A stretch of DNA of 64,000 bases, taken from assembly GCF_026341825.1 (NCBI RefSeq), contig NZ_JAPENY010000003.1, positions 1,984,001 to 2,048,000 on the forward strand. The letters are read 5' to 3'. The notes under the pieces are model-generated. The model saw only the letters and a program-made list of their open reading frames with translations. It was not told where the DNA came from and made no database searches. The position numbers and the translations under genes are program-made. Positions 38,072 through 46,952 of this stretch are shown here, in pieces (the stretch's first letter is position 1; each line of letters starts with the position of its first letter). Source of the DNA: Streptomyces sp. NBC_00620. Lineage in GTDB: Bacteria; Actinomycetota; Actinomycetes; Streptomycetales; Streptomycetaceae.

Positions 38072-39079
38072 TCAGGCCAGCGTCGCGACCAGGATCGCCT
38101 TGATCGTGTGCAGCCGGTTCTCCGCCTCGTCGAAGACGACCGAGTGCGCCGACTCGAAGACCTCGTCGGTGACCTCCAGCGACTCCAGGCCGTGCCTCTC
38201 GTAGATCTCCCGGCCGACCTTCGTGCCCAGGTCGTGGAAGGCGGGGAGGCAGTGCAGGAACTTCACGTCCGGGTTGCCGGTGGCGCGCAGGACGTCCATC
38301 GTCACGGCGTACGGGGACAGCGCGCCGATCCGCTCGTCCCACACGTCCTTCGGCTCCCCCATGGAGACCCAGACGTCGGTGGCGACGAAGTCGGCACCCA
38401 GGACACCCTCGGCGACACTCTCGGTGAGCGTGACGCGGCCGCCGCTGCTCTCGGCGAGCTTGCGGGCCCGGGCGACGATGTCGTCGGCGGGCCAGTACGC
38501 CTGCGGGGCGACGATACGGACGTCCATGCCGAGCAGCGCGCCGGTGATCAGATACGAGTTGCCCATGTTGAAACGGGCGTCGCCGAGATAGGCGAAGGTG
38601 ATCCCACCGAGCGGCTTGTCACTGTGCTCCGTCATCGTGAGCACGTCGGCGAGCATCTGGGTGGGGTGCCAGTCGTCGGTCAGACCGTTGTAGACGGGCA
38701 CACCGGCGTACGCGGCCAGCTCCTCGACGGCGGCCTGACTGTCCCCCCGGTACTCGATCGCGTCGAACATCCGGCCGAGCACCCGCGCGGTGTCCTTCAC
38801 CGACTCCTTGTGACCTATCTGCGAACCGGACGGGTCGAGATACGTCGTCGAGGCGCCCTGGTCCGCCGCGGCGACCTCGAACGCGCAGCGCGTACGCGTC
38901 GAGGTCTTCTCGAAGATCAGCGCGATGTTCCTGCCCCGCAGGTGCTGGGGCTCGGTCCCTGCCTTCTTGGCCGCCTTCAGCTCGGCGGCCAGCTCGAGCA
39001 GACCGCGGAACTCGTCCTCGGTGAAGTCCAGTTCCTTGAGGAAGTGGCGGCCGGCGAGGGCGGTCGGGACTGTCGCCAT
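38072..39079 (-). CDS. argF: Ornithine carbamoyltransferase (probably catabolic)
   Basis: A 335-residue transcarbamoylase with the carbamoyl-phosphate motif FEKTSTRTRCAFEVA and the ornithine motif FLHCLPAFHD. It sits 61 nt downstream of arginine deiminase, where the enzyme splits citrulline to ornithine and carbamoyl phosphate in arginine catabolism; biosynthetic use cannot be excluded. The frame extends to 39106; ATG 39079 with GGAG 9 nt upstream is used. Confidence 0.93.
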   Translation of the reverse strand: MATVPTALAGRHFLKELDFTEDEFRGLLELAAELKAAKKAGTEPQHLRGRNIALIFEKTSTRTRCAFEVAAADQGASTTYLDPSGSQIGHKESVKDTARVLGRMFDAIEYRGDSQAAVEELAAYAGVPVYNGLTDDWHPTQMLADVLTMTEHSDKPLGGITFAYLGDARFNMGNSYLITGALLGMDVRIVAPQAYWPADDIVARARKLAESSGGRVTLTESVAEGVLGADFVATDVWVSMGEPKDVWDERIGALSPYAVTMDVLRATGNPDVKFLHCLPAFHDLGTKVGREIYERHGLESLEVTDEVFESAHSVVFDEAENRLHTIKAILVATLA

Positions 39080-39118
39080 GGGGGCGCTCCAACGGTTACG
39101 GGACACGGACCCTTGGAA

Positions 39119-39146
39119 TTCTATACGACTCTCAGCATTTCTATAC
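39119..39146 (-). promoter_or_regulatory. TATAGAA direct repeats in the arcA-argF gap
   Basis: TTCTATAC occurs at 39119-39126 and 39139-39146, 20 nt apart; the second overlaps the arcA stop. Read on the minus strand the first copy gives TATAGAAT, a good -10-like element for a separate argF promoter. No ARG-box consensus was recognised. Confidence 0.4.
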
Positions 39147-40364
39147 AGCCATGCGTTCGACCGGACAGCTCATGCAGCGGGGCCCGCCCCTCCCCCGCCC
39201 CAGCTCACTGCCCGGAATCTCGATCACCTCGATGCCCTGCTTGCGCAGATGGGTGTTGGTGGTGGCGTTCCGCTCGTACGCGACCACCACGCCCGGTTCG
39301 ACCGCGAGGACGTTGCAGCCGTCGTCCCACTGCTCGCGCTCGGCCGCGTGCACGTCCTGTGTGGCGGTCAGGACACGGATCTCGTTCAGGCCGAGGGCCG
39401 CGGCGATCGCGCGGTGCATGTGCTCCGGGGGGTGGTCGGTGACCTTCAGTTCCTTGTCCCCCACGCCCGGTTCGATGGTGTACGAGCGGAGCATGCCGAG
39501 CCCCGCGTACTGCGTGAAGGTGTCGCCGTCGACCATGGTCATCACGGTGTCGAGGTGCATGAAGGCCCGCCGCTTGGGCATGTCGAGCGCCACGATGGTG
39601 CGCGCGGACCCGGCGGCGAACAGCTTGTGCGCGAGCATCTCGACGGCCTGCGGAGTCGTCCGCTCGCTCATGCCGATGAGCACGGCGCCGTTGCCGATGA
39701 CGAGCACGTCGCCGCCCTCGATCGTGGAGGGGTAGTCCGCCTGCCCCCGCGACCAGAGATTGAAGGTCTCGTCACGGAAGAGCGGGTGGTGCCGGTAGAT
39801 CGCCTCGAAGTGCACGGTCTCGCGCTGCCGCGCCGGCCAGCGCATGGCGTTGATGGAGACCCCGTCGTAGATCCAGGCGGAGGTGTCCCGGGTGAAGAGG
39901 TGGTTGGGCAGCGGGCCGAGCAGGAAGTCGTCGAGGTCCATGACATGGAAGCGCACCGAGGTCGGCTCCATGTGGGCGTCCAGGTACTCGCGCTTGGTCA
40001 TACCGCCGACCAGTGCGGCCGCCAGCTCGGGCGCGGGCAGGTTTTCGAAGGAGCCCCGGAGGTGGTCGGTGGCGAGCGGACCGTACTCCTTCTCGTCGAA
40101 GACCCGGTCCAGGACGAGCGATCTGGCCGCCGGGATCTCCAGGGCCTCCGCGAGCAGATCACCGAAGAGGTGGACGGTGACCCCGCGGTCGCGCAGCACG
40201 TCCGCGAACCCGTCGTGCTCCGCGCGCGCCCGGCGCACCCACAGCACGTCGTCGAAGAGCAGAGCGTCCTTGTTGCTGGGTGTGAGCCTTTTGAGCTCTA
40301 GATCCGGCCGGTGCAGGATGACGCGGCGCAGCCGCCCGGCCTCGGAGTCGACATGGAATCCCAT
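39141..40364 (-). CDS. arcA: Arginine deiminase
   Basis: A 407-residue guanidino-modifying enzyme converting arginine to citrulline and ammonia. MGFHVDSEAGRLRRVILHRP, the substrate loop FTRDTSAWIYDG, the histidine of FMHLDTVMTMVD and the catalytic C-terminal cysteine in GGPRCMSCPVER are present. The frame extends to 40451; ATG 40364 with GGAGG close upstream is used. With argF it forms a two-gene deiminase pathway lacking carbamate kinase and an arginine/ornithine antiporter here. Confidence 0.95.
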   Translation of the reverse strand: MGFHVDSEAGRLRRVILHRPDLELKRLTPSNKDALLFDDVLWVRRARAEHDGFADVLRDRGVTVHLFGDLLAEALEIPAARSLVLDRVFDEKEYGPLATDHLRGSFENLPAPELAAALVGGMTKREYLDAHMEPTSVRFHVMDLDDFLLGPLPNHLFTRDTSAWIYDGVSINAMRWPARQRETVHFEAIYRHHPLFRDETFNLWSRGQADYPSTIEGGDVLVIGNGAVLIGMSERTTPQAVEMLAHKLFAAGSARTIVALDMPKRRAFMHLDTVMTMVDGDTFTQYAGLGMLRSYTIEPGVGDKELKVTDHPPEHMHRAIAAALGLNEIRVLTATQDVHAAEREQWDDGCNVLAVEPGVVVAYERNATTNTHLRKQGIEVIEIPGSELGRGRGGPRCMSCPVERMAV

Positions 40365-40437
40365 GCCTCCATCCTGACCATCCGGACGCGTGTTCACCCG
40401 CCGATCGGGCCGACCCGCTCCGTTTGATTTCGTCCTC

Positions 40438-40468
40438 TTGACGATAACCACCCTTCTCCATTATCGTC
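40438..40468 (+). promoter_or_regulatory. Promoter with embedded inverted repeat before the SPFH/NAD-kinase pair
   Basis: TTGACG (40438-40443) and TTATCG (40461-40466), 17 nt apart, form a good vegetative promoter. A perfect 8-bp inverted repeat GACGATAA/TTATCGTC (40440-40447 with 40461-40468) covers both boxes, an ideal place for a repressor. GTG 40472 would be a leaderless start. Confidence 0.6.
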
Positions 40469-40537
40469 GCAGTGACGACAATGACGGACGAGGGTCGCCG
40501 AGGTGCCACTGGGCAGCTCAGCGACGAGGGGGTACTC

Positions 40538-41584
40538 ATGGCCGACATCACCCGGCGTCTCGCCTGGCGCCATCTGCGGGGAGCGCCGACCGCCCATGTC
40601 CGGCACCATCGGTCGGGCAAGCTGCTGCACGACGGTCCCGGACTCAGCTTCTGGTACCGCTCCCTGACCGCCGCACTCTCCGAAGTCCCGGTCGACGACC
40701 GCGAGTTGGCGATGACCTTCCATGCCCGTACGTCCGACTTCCAGGACGTCGCGGTGCAGGCGACCGTCACCTACCGCATCGACGATCCGGCGCTCGCCGC
40801 CGCCCGCCTGGACTTCTCCATCGACCCCGACACGGGCTCCTGGCGCGGCGCGCCCCTCGAACAGCTGGGCTCGCTGCTGACCGAGACGGCCCAGCAGCAC
40901 GCGCTGGACGTCCTGGCCCGTACGTCGCTGGCCGCCGCCCTGATGGACGGTGTCGCGGCGGTACGGGAACGGATCGCGGGCGGGCTCGCCGCGGAACCCC
41001 GGCTGCCCGCGACGGGGATCGAGATCGTGGCCGTACGGGTCGTCGCGCTGCGTCCCGAGCCCGAGGTGGAGCGGGCGCTGCGCACTCCCGCCCGTGAGCA
41101 GATCCAGCAGGACGCGGACAAGGCGACGTACGAACGCCGTGCCGTCGCGGTCGAGCGGGAGCGCGCCATCGCCGAGAACGAACTCGCCAGCCAGATCGAA
41201 CTGGCCCGGCGCGAGGAGCAGTTGGTCGACCAGCGCGGCACCAACGCGCGGCGTGAGGCGGAGGAGCACGCGGCGGCGGACGCGGTGCGCGCCACGGCGG
41301 AGGCGGCGCGCACGGTGCGCCTCGCGGACGCGGAGGGCACCCGTGTGGTGCGGCTCGCCAAGGCCGAGGCGGAGGCCGCGCGCGAGGTCGGCGAGGCGCG
41401 GGCCGCGGCCCAGGCCGCCTGGCTGCAGGTCCACGGAGACGTGGACGTGGCAACGCTGCACGCCCTGACGGGCACCCGGCTCGCGGAGAACCTGCCCCGC
41501 ATCGACAGCGTCACGGTGTCGCCGGACGTCCTGACGGGGCTGCTCGCCAAGCTGAGCAACGGGGCCTCCGGGGAACCGGCGTGA
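40538..41584 (+). CDS. Soluble SPFH (band 7) domain protein
   Basis: A 348-residue protein with a prohibitin/stomatin-like domain (about residues 40-200; PVDDRELAMTFHARTSDFQD) and a long charged alanine/glutamate-rich coiled coil (about 210-310). No membrane helix is seen, unlike HflC/stomatin. ATG 40538 has GAGGGGG upstream; GTG 40472, at the transcript start of a likely promoter, is an alternative that adds 22 residues. The stop overlaps the GTG of the NAD-kinase-like gene, so the two act together. Function unknown; scaffold role inferred. Confidence 0.72.
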   Translation: MADITRRLAWRHLRGAPTAHVRHHRSGKLLHDGPGLSFWYRSLTAALSEVPVDDRELAMTFHARTSDFQDVAVQATVTYRIDDPALAAARLDFSIDPDTGSWRGAPLEQLGSLLTETAQQHALDVLARTSLAAALMDGVAAVRERIAGGLAAEPRLPATGIEIVAVRVVALRPEPEVERALRTPAREQIQQDADKATYERRAVAVERERAIAENELASQIELARREEQLVDQRGTNARREAEEHAAADAVRATAEAARTVRLADAEGTRVVRLAKAEAEAAREVGEARAAAQAAWLQVHGDVDVATLHALTGTRLAENLPRIDSVTVSPDVLTGLLAKLSNGASGEPA

Positions 41585-42480
41585 GTCTCGCGCCGCGGGT
41601 CGTACTCGTCCATCGCACCACGGAGTACGAGGAGTTGGTGGCCCGGCACGGAACGCACGGCCAGGCCGCCTTCTTCCTCTCCTCCCGCGGACGGGACATC
41701 GAGGAGGTGGCGGAGCGGTTCCGTCGGACGCGGCGGGCGCTGGCCGACATCGCCTCCGCCATACCTCTGACATGGCGTCAGGCTCGGGTCGAGCGCGCCG
41801 ACTTGGACCGTTTCCTCTTCGCCCCCGAGGACGTCGTGGTCGTCGTCGGGCAGGACGGGCTGGTCGCCAACGTCGCCAAGTACCTGGCGGGGCAGCCCGT
41901 TGTCGGGATCGACACCGATCCCGGGCGCAATCCCGGGGTGCTCGTGCGGCATCGGGCCGACGACGCCGGCGCGTTGATCGCCTCGGCGGTGGCCCGAAGC
42001 GGGGTGGCCGACGAACTCACCATGGTCGAGGCCGTCGCGGACGACACGCAGCGGTTGCTGGCGCTGAACGAGATCTATCTCGGAGCCGCGGGACACCAGA
42101 CCGTCCGGTACCGGCTGGGGCTCGACGACGACAGGGGTGTCGTCGAGCCCCAAGCCTCCTCCGGGGTGCTCGTGGGGACCGGGACCGGGGCGAGTGGGTG
42201 GCTGCGGTCGGTGTGGCAGGAGCGGGGTGGGGGGATGGTGCTGCCCCGGCCCACGGAGCCGCACCTGCTGTGGTTCGTGCGCGAGGCATGGCCGTCGCCC
42301 GCCACGGGGACGTCATTAGTCGCCGGGCATCTCGCCGTGGACGCCCGGCTGCGGCTCACCGTCGAGTCGGATCGGCTCATCGCCTTCGGGGACGGGATGG
42401 AGGGGGATGCGGTGGAGCTGGTGTGGGGGCAGACGGTGCGGGTGGGGGTGGCGGGGGTGCGATTGCGGTTGGTGGGGTAG
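41581..42480 (+). CDS. NAD kinase-like protein
   Basis: A 299-residue protein of the NAD/diacylglycerol-kinase superfamily. The GGDG motif is altered to GQDGLVANVAKYL, keeping the catalytic aspartate; the NE motif appears as LNEIYLG and the substrate loop as GVLVGTGTGASGWLRS in place of TPTGSTAYS. These changes suggest a divergent or altered-substrate kinase. It is coupled to the SPFH gene. A canonical NAD kinase is expected elsewhere in such genomes. Confidence 0.72.
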   Translation: MSLAPRVVLVHRTTEYEELVARHGTHGQAAFFLSSRGRDIEEVAERFRRTRRALADIASAIPLTWRQARVERADLDRFLFAPEDVVVVVGQDGLVANVAKYLAGQPVVGIDTDPGRNPGVLVRHRADDAGALIASAVARSGVADELTMVEAVADDTQRLLALNEIYLGAAGHQTVRYRLGLDDDRGVVEPQASSGVLVGTGTGASGWLRSVWQERGGGMVLPRPTEPHLLWFVREAWPSPATGTSLVAGHLAVDARLRLTVESDRLIAFGDGMEGDAVELVWGQTVRVGVAGVRLRLVG

Positions 42481-42481
42481 T

Positions 42482-42580
42482 TTTTTCGCCCCCTCCGCCC
42501 CTACCCGTCCCGATCCTGGGGGCTGCGCCCCCAGACCCCCCTTTCGCGCTTCGCGCTCGTCCTCAAACGCCGGACAGGCT
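42482..42580. repeat. Second copy of the dispersed multi-hairpin repeat
   Basis: The same order of elements as at 1922-2021: C-rich start, hairpin with 8-bp arms at 42516-42534, GCGC hairpin, and the CGTCCTCAAACGCCGGAC core at 42558-42580 (one mismatch). It lies between the convergent NAD-kinase-like and pnkp genes and may act as a two-way terminator. Confidence 0.85.
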
Positions 42581-42612
42581 GAAGACTCCCCCGTCCGGCG
42601 TTCGAAGTGGCC

Positions 42613-45150
42613 TCACAGCCTCGGGTCCACCGGCTCCGACTCCAGCGCCAGCACCCCGAACACCGCCTCGTGCACCCGCCACAGCGGCTCGCCCTCCGCG
42701 AGCCGGTCCAGGGCCTCGAGCCCCAGCGCGTACTCACGGATCGCAAGCGACCGCTTGTGGTTCAGGAAGCGGCCGCGCAGCCGGGCGAGGTTCTCCGGAC
42801 GGGTGTACTCGGGCCCGTAGATGATCCGCAGATACTCCCGCCCCCGGCACTTGATGCCGGGCTGCACCAACCGCCCGGACCCGGAACGCACCACCGCACC
42901 GACCGGCTTGACGACCATGCCCTCGCCGCCGCGCCCGGTCATCTCCAGCCACCAGTCGACGCCGGCCTGTACGGACTCCGCGTCCCCGGTGTCCACGAAC
43001 AACCGCCGAGTCGTCTGCAGCAGCCCGCTCCCGTCGTGCTCGACGAGCCGGTCGATCAGACCGAGCTGCTCGTCGTGCGGGAGGGCGGCCAGACTGCGCC
43101 CCTGGACGGCGAGGATCTGGAAGGGGGCGAGCCGCACACCCTCCAGTCCGTCCGTGGTCCAGCAGTACCGCCGGTAGGCATCGGTGAACGCCGCCGCGTC
43201 GGCGGCCCGTTCGCGCTGCTTGACCAGCAGGTCCCGCAGGTCGACACCCCGCTCCACGGCACCTTCGAGCGCGGCGAGCACGCCAGGGAACACGGCCCCG
43301 GCCGCGGCGCCCACCGCCGCGTACTGCGTCCGCAGCAGCCCGGAAGCCTTCAGCGACCACGGCATCAACTCGGCGTCGAGCAGCACCCAGTCGGTCTCGA
43401 GCTCCGCCCACAGCCCCGCGGCGCTCACGGCGGCCCGCACCCGTCCGAGGATCTCCTCCGTCACCTCGGCGGAGTCGAAGAAGGGACGGCCGGTACGCGT
43501 GTACAGCGCACCCGTGGGCCCCTCCACTCCGAACCGCTCGCGCGCGGCCTCCGCGTCCCGGCACACCAGCGCCACCGCCCGCGAACCCATGTGCTTCTCC
43601 TCGCACACGACCCGCGCAACCCCGTCGTCCTTGTACTGGGCGAAGGCCTCGGCCGGGTGCTCCAAGTAGCCCTCGATGTGCGAGGTCGCCGTCGGCGCCA
43701 TCGTCGGCGGCAGGTACGGCAGCAGCCGCGGGTCCACGGCGAAGCGGCTCATGACCTCCAGGGCCGCGGCCGCGTTCTCCTCACGGACGGACACCCGGCC
43801 CGCGTGCCGTGTCTCGACGACCCGCCGGCCCTGCACGTCAGTGAGGGCGAGCGGCCGCCCCTCGTGCCCGCCGGGCGCCTCCGAGGCGAGCGGCTTCGCC
43901 GGCTCGTACCAGACCCGCTCGGCCGGTACGTCGACGAGCTCGCGCTCCGGCCAGCGCAGCGCGGTGAGCTTGCCGCCGAAGACGGCACCGGTGTCGAGGC
44001 AGATGGTGTTGTTCAGCCAGGTGGCGGTGGGGACAGGGGTGTGGCCGTACACCACGGCCGCCCTCCCCCGGTAGTCCTCCGCCCACGGGTAGCGCACCGG
44101 CAGCCCGAACTCGTCGGTCTCGCCGGTCGTGTCCCCGTACAGCGCGTGCGAGCGCACCCGGCCCGACGTACGGCCGTGGTACTTCTCGGGCAGACCCGCG
44201 TGGCAGACGACGAGGCGTCCGCCGTCCAGGACGTAGTGACTGACGAGCCCGTCGACGAACTCCCGTACACCCGCGATGAATTCGTCGCTCTCCCCCTCCA
44301 ACTGCTCGATGGTCTCGGCGAGTCCGTGCGTGTGCTGGACCTGGCGCCCCTTGAGGTGGCGGCCGAGCTTGTTCTCGTGGTTTCCGGGCACGCACAGGGC
44401 GTTGCCGGATCCGACCATGGACATCACTCGGCGCAGTACGCCGGGGGTGTCCGGGCCGCGGTCGACGAGGTCGCCGACGAAGACGGCCGTACGGCCCTCC
44501 GCGTGCACCCCGTCGACATAGCCGAGCTTGCCGAGCAGCGTCTCCAACTCCGAGGCGCAGCCGTGGATGTCGCCGATGATGTCGAAGGGTCCGGTGAGGT
44601 GGGTCAGGTCGTTGTAGCGCTTCTCGGTGCGGATCTCGGCGCTCTCGGCCTCCTCGACACCCCGTAGGACGTGCACCTTCCTGAACCCCTCGCGCTCCAA
44701 GTGCCGCAGGGAACGGCGGAGTTCGCGGGTGTGGCGCTGGATGACGCGGCGCGGCATGTCGGCGCGGTCGACGCGTGCGGCGTTGCGCTCGGCGCAGACC
44801 TCCTCGGGCACGTCGAGCACGATGGCGATGGGCAGCACGTCGTACTGCCTGGCGAGTTCGATGAGCTGCTTGCGGCTCTCCGACTGCACGTTCGTCGCGT
44901 CGACGACCGTACGGCGGCCCGCCGCGAGGCGCTTGCCTGCGATGTAGTGGAGCACGTCGAAGGCGTCGCCGCTGGCGCTCTGGTCGTTCTCGTCGTCGGC
45001 GACGAGGCCGCGGCAGAAGTCGCTGGAGATGATCTCGGTCGGCTTGAAGTGCCTGCGGGCGAAGGTGGACTTGCCCGAGCCGGACGCGCCGATCAGCACC
45101 ACGAGGGAGAGGTCGGTGACGGGCAGGGTGCGCCCCTTGGTGTCGGTCAT
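42613..45150 (-). CDS. pnkp: Polynucleotide kinase-phosphatase-ligase of the bacterial RNA repair system
   Basis: An 845-residue three-domain enzyme. N-terminal 5' kinase with P-loop GASGSGKSTF (about residue 20); central metallophosphoesterase that removes 2',3'-cyclic phosphate (GDIHGC, GDLVDRGPDT, GNHENK); C-terminal adenylyltransferase with nucleotidyl lysine in EEKHMGSRAVAL. It mends RNA cut by ribotoxins, with Hen1 needed to activate ligation. The frame extends to 45357; ATG 45150 overlaps the hen1 stop (ATGA) and has GAAGGAGAAGG before it. Confidence 0.96.
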   Translation of the reverse strand: MTDTKGRTLPVTDLSLVVLIGASGSGKSTFARRHFKPTEIISSDFCRGLVADDENDQSASGDAFDVLHYIAGKRLAAGRRTVVDATNVQSESRKQLIELARQYDVLPIAIVLDVPEEVCAERNAARVDRADMPRRVIQRHTRELRRSLRHLEREGFRKVHVLRGVEEAESAEIRTEKRYNDLTHLTGPFDIIGDIHGCASELETLLGKLGYVDGVHAEGRTAVFVGDLVDRGPDTPGVLRRVMSMVGSGNALCVPGNHENKLGRHLKGRQVQHTHGLAETIEQLEGESDEFIAGVREFVDGLVSHYVLDGGRLVVCHAGLPEKYHGRTSGRVRSHALYGDTTGETDEFGLPVRYPWAEDYRGRAAVVYGHTPVPTATWLNNTICLDTGAVFGGKLTALRWPERELVDVPAERVWYEPAKPLASEAPGGHEGRPLALTDVQGRRVVETRHAGRVSVREENAAAALEVMSRFAVDPRLLPYLPPTMAPTATSHIEGYLEHPAEAFAQYKDDGVARVVCEEKHMGSRAVALVCRDAEAARERFGVEGPTGALYTRTGRPFFDSAEVTEEILGRVRAAVSAAGLWAELETDWVLLDAELMPWSLKASGLLRTQYAAVGAAAGAVFPGVLAALEGAVERGVDLRDLLVKQRERAADAAAFTDAYRRYCWTTDGLEGVRLAPFQILAVQGRSLAALPHDEQLGLIDRLVEHDGSGLLQTTRRLFVDTGDAESVQAGVDWWLEMTGRGGEGMVVKPVGAVVRSGSGRLVQPGIKCRGREYLRIIYGPEYTRPENLARLRGRFLNHKRSLAIREYALGLEALDRLAEGEPLWRVHEAVFGVLALESEPVDPRL

Positions 45151-46631
45151 GCTGCCTTCTCCTCCTTCGCGCTCATGGTGAACGTGGCCATCTGGGTGGG
45201 CGGCCCCACCTCCGGGTCGTCCGGGCCGACGGGTGTGAACTCCACGCCGTATCCGTGCCGCCCGGCGACGCGCTCCGCCCACGCCCGGAACTCCTCCCGC
45301 GTCCACTCGAAGCGGTGGTCGCCGTGCCGGGAGTGGCCGGCCGGGAGGGTCTCCCAACGGACGTTGTACTCGACGTTCGGCGTGGTCACGAGCACGGTCT
45401 TGGGGCGTGCGGAGCCGAACACCGCGTACTCCAGGGCGGGCAGCCGGGGCAGGTCGAGGTGCTCGATGACCTCGCTGAGCACGGCGGCGTCGTACCCCTT
45501 GAGCCTGTTGTCGGTGTACGCGAGCGAGCCCTGCATGAGCTTGACCCGCTCGGCCTGTCGCTCTCCCATGCGGTCCAGCTTGAGCCGCCGCGAGGCGACG
45601 GTGAGCGCGCGCATCGACACGTCGACACCGACGATCTCGGTGAACCGTGTGTCCTTGAGCAGCGCCTGCACCAACTGGCCCTGTCCGCAGCCGAGATCGA
45701 GCACCCGCGCCGCACCGGAGGCGTGCAGTGCGGCGAGGATCGCGTCCCGCCGCTGGACGGCGAGGGACACGGACTTCTCCTCCGGTTCCGCAGCGTCTTC
45801 CGAGTCGGCCTCCGTCTCCTCGGCCACCGCGTTGTCGATCTCCTCGACCGCGCTGTCGTCGGCCTCGGCGAGCCGTACGAGCTCCAGCCGCTCCATCGCC
45901 TCACGCGTCAGCGACCAACGGCGCGACAGATACCGGCTGGTGATCAGCTTCTGCTCCGGGTGGTCCGGCAGCCAGCCGTCGCCCGCCCGCAGCAGCTTGT
46001 CGACCTCGTCGGACGAGACCCAGTAGTGCTTGGCGTCGTCGAGCACCGGGAGGAGGACGTAGAGGTGACGCAGGGCTTCGGACAGGGTCAGCCGCTCCGA
46101 CTCCAGTACGAGGCGCACGTACCGCGAGTCGCCCCACCCCGGGAACTCCGCGTCCAGCGCCACGGCTTCGACCGTCACCGTCCATCCCAGCGGCTCGAAC
46201 AGCGCGCGTACCAGGTCCGCGCCGCCTCGGGCGGGCAGCGCGGGCACCTCGACGCGGAGCGGGAGGGGCCGCGCGGGCAGCTCGGGCCGGGCGTTGCACT
46301 GGCCCTTCATGGCGCTGGAGAACACCGCGCTCAACGCCACGGCGAGCAGCGAGGAGGCCGCGTACGGGCGGTCGTTGACGTACTGGGCGAGCGCGGCGTC
46401 GGGTGCGCCGCCGCGGCCCTTGCCCTTGCCGCGCCGGACCAGCGCGACCGCGTCGACCTCGAGGAGCAGCGCGGCCGTGCACCGCTCGGCGGACGCCTCG
46501 GGGTAGAGGACATGCGCCGTGCCGTAGGAGGTCGAGAACGTCTGCGCGTTGTCGGGATGCTTGTGCAGCAGGTAGCCGAGGTCGGTCGCGGGGCGCTCTG
46601 GGGTGCCGGTGGCACTGATCGTCAGGAACAC
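45147..46631 (-). CDS. hen1: 3'-terminal RNA ribose 2'-O-methyltransferase Hen1
   Basis: A 494-residue protein. The N-terminal half (starting MFLTISATGTPERPATDLGY) is the bacterial-specific Pnkp-activating domain. An acidic linker (about residues 270-295) leads to the methyltransferase with SAM site VLDLGCGQGQLVQALL, the metal-binding EVIEHLDLP and HRFEWTREEF. It methylates the 2'-OH at the repair junction so that the same site cannot be cut again. It is the first gene of the hen1-pnkp operon. Confidence 0.96.
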   Translation of the reverse strand: MFLTISATGTPERPATDLGYLLHKHPDNAQTFSTSYGTAHVLYPEASAERCTAALLLEVDAVALVRRGKGKGRGGAPDAALAQYVNDRPYAASSLLAVALSAVFSSAMKGQCNARPELPARPLPLRVEVPALPARGGADLVRALFEPLGWTVTVEAVALDAEFPGWGDSRYVRLVLESERLTLSEALRHLYVLLPVLDDAKHYWVSSDEVDKLLRAGDGWLPDHPEQKLITSRYLSRRWSLTREAMERLELVRLAEADDSAVEEIDNAVAEETEADSEDAAEPEEKSVSLAVQRRDAILAALHASGAARVLDLGCGQGQLVQALLKDTRFTEIVGVDVSMRALTVASRRLKLDRMGERQAERVKLMQGSLAYTDNRLKGYDAAVLSEVIEHLDLPRLPALEYAVFGSARPKTVLVTTPNVEYNVRWETLPAGHSRHGDHRFEWTREEFRAWAERVAGRHGYGVEFTPVGPDDPEVGPPTQMATFTMSAKEEKAA

Positions 46632-46952
46632 GGTGGGTTGCCTCTAAACGTCTTCTGAGCTGCGGAAACTTTCAGGCGGACATCAGGTCGCGCATCGCGC
46701 GCACAAATGTCGGCCGTATCTCACGCACATACGTCGGCCGCGATGAACCGCGGTGATGGGTGAGCGCGCCTCGGTGATCACGGCTCCCGGCCCTTCCTCG
46801 ACCTCGTAGCGATGCGTACGCCGCGCCGCGGTCAGCCCCGCATGCGCAACGCCCCTTCTTCGGCGCGCCTGCACAACGTACAGCGAACGTCCCGGGCGCA
46901 CTCAGGCATTTTCCGCCGACCGCTCCGGCCGCTCCGACAGCTCCGACCGCCC
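46632..46952. promoter_or_regulatory. 321-nt non-coding region upstream of hen1 with a 17-bp direct repeat
   Basis: Two 17-bp copies starting CGCACA and ending GTCGGCCG lie at 46700-46716 and 46724-46740, matching at 15 of 17 positions, 24 nt apart and 70-110 nt before hen1. This is a suitable position for a regulator of the RNA repair operon. The remainder has no convincing gene in any frame. Confidence 0.5.

Noticed and set aside
42481..42600. Short open frames in the dispersed repeat regions
   Set aside because: They are not conserved between the two repeat copies and lie over hairpin structures between convergent genes.
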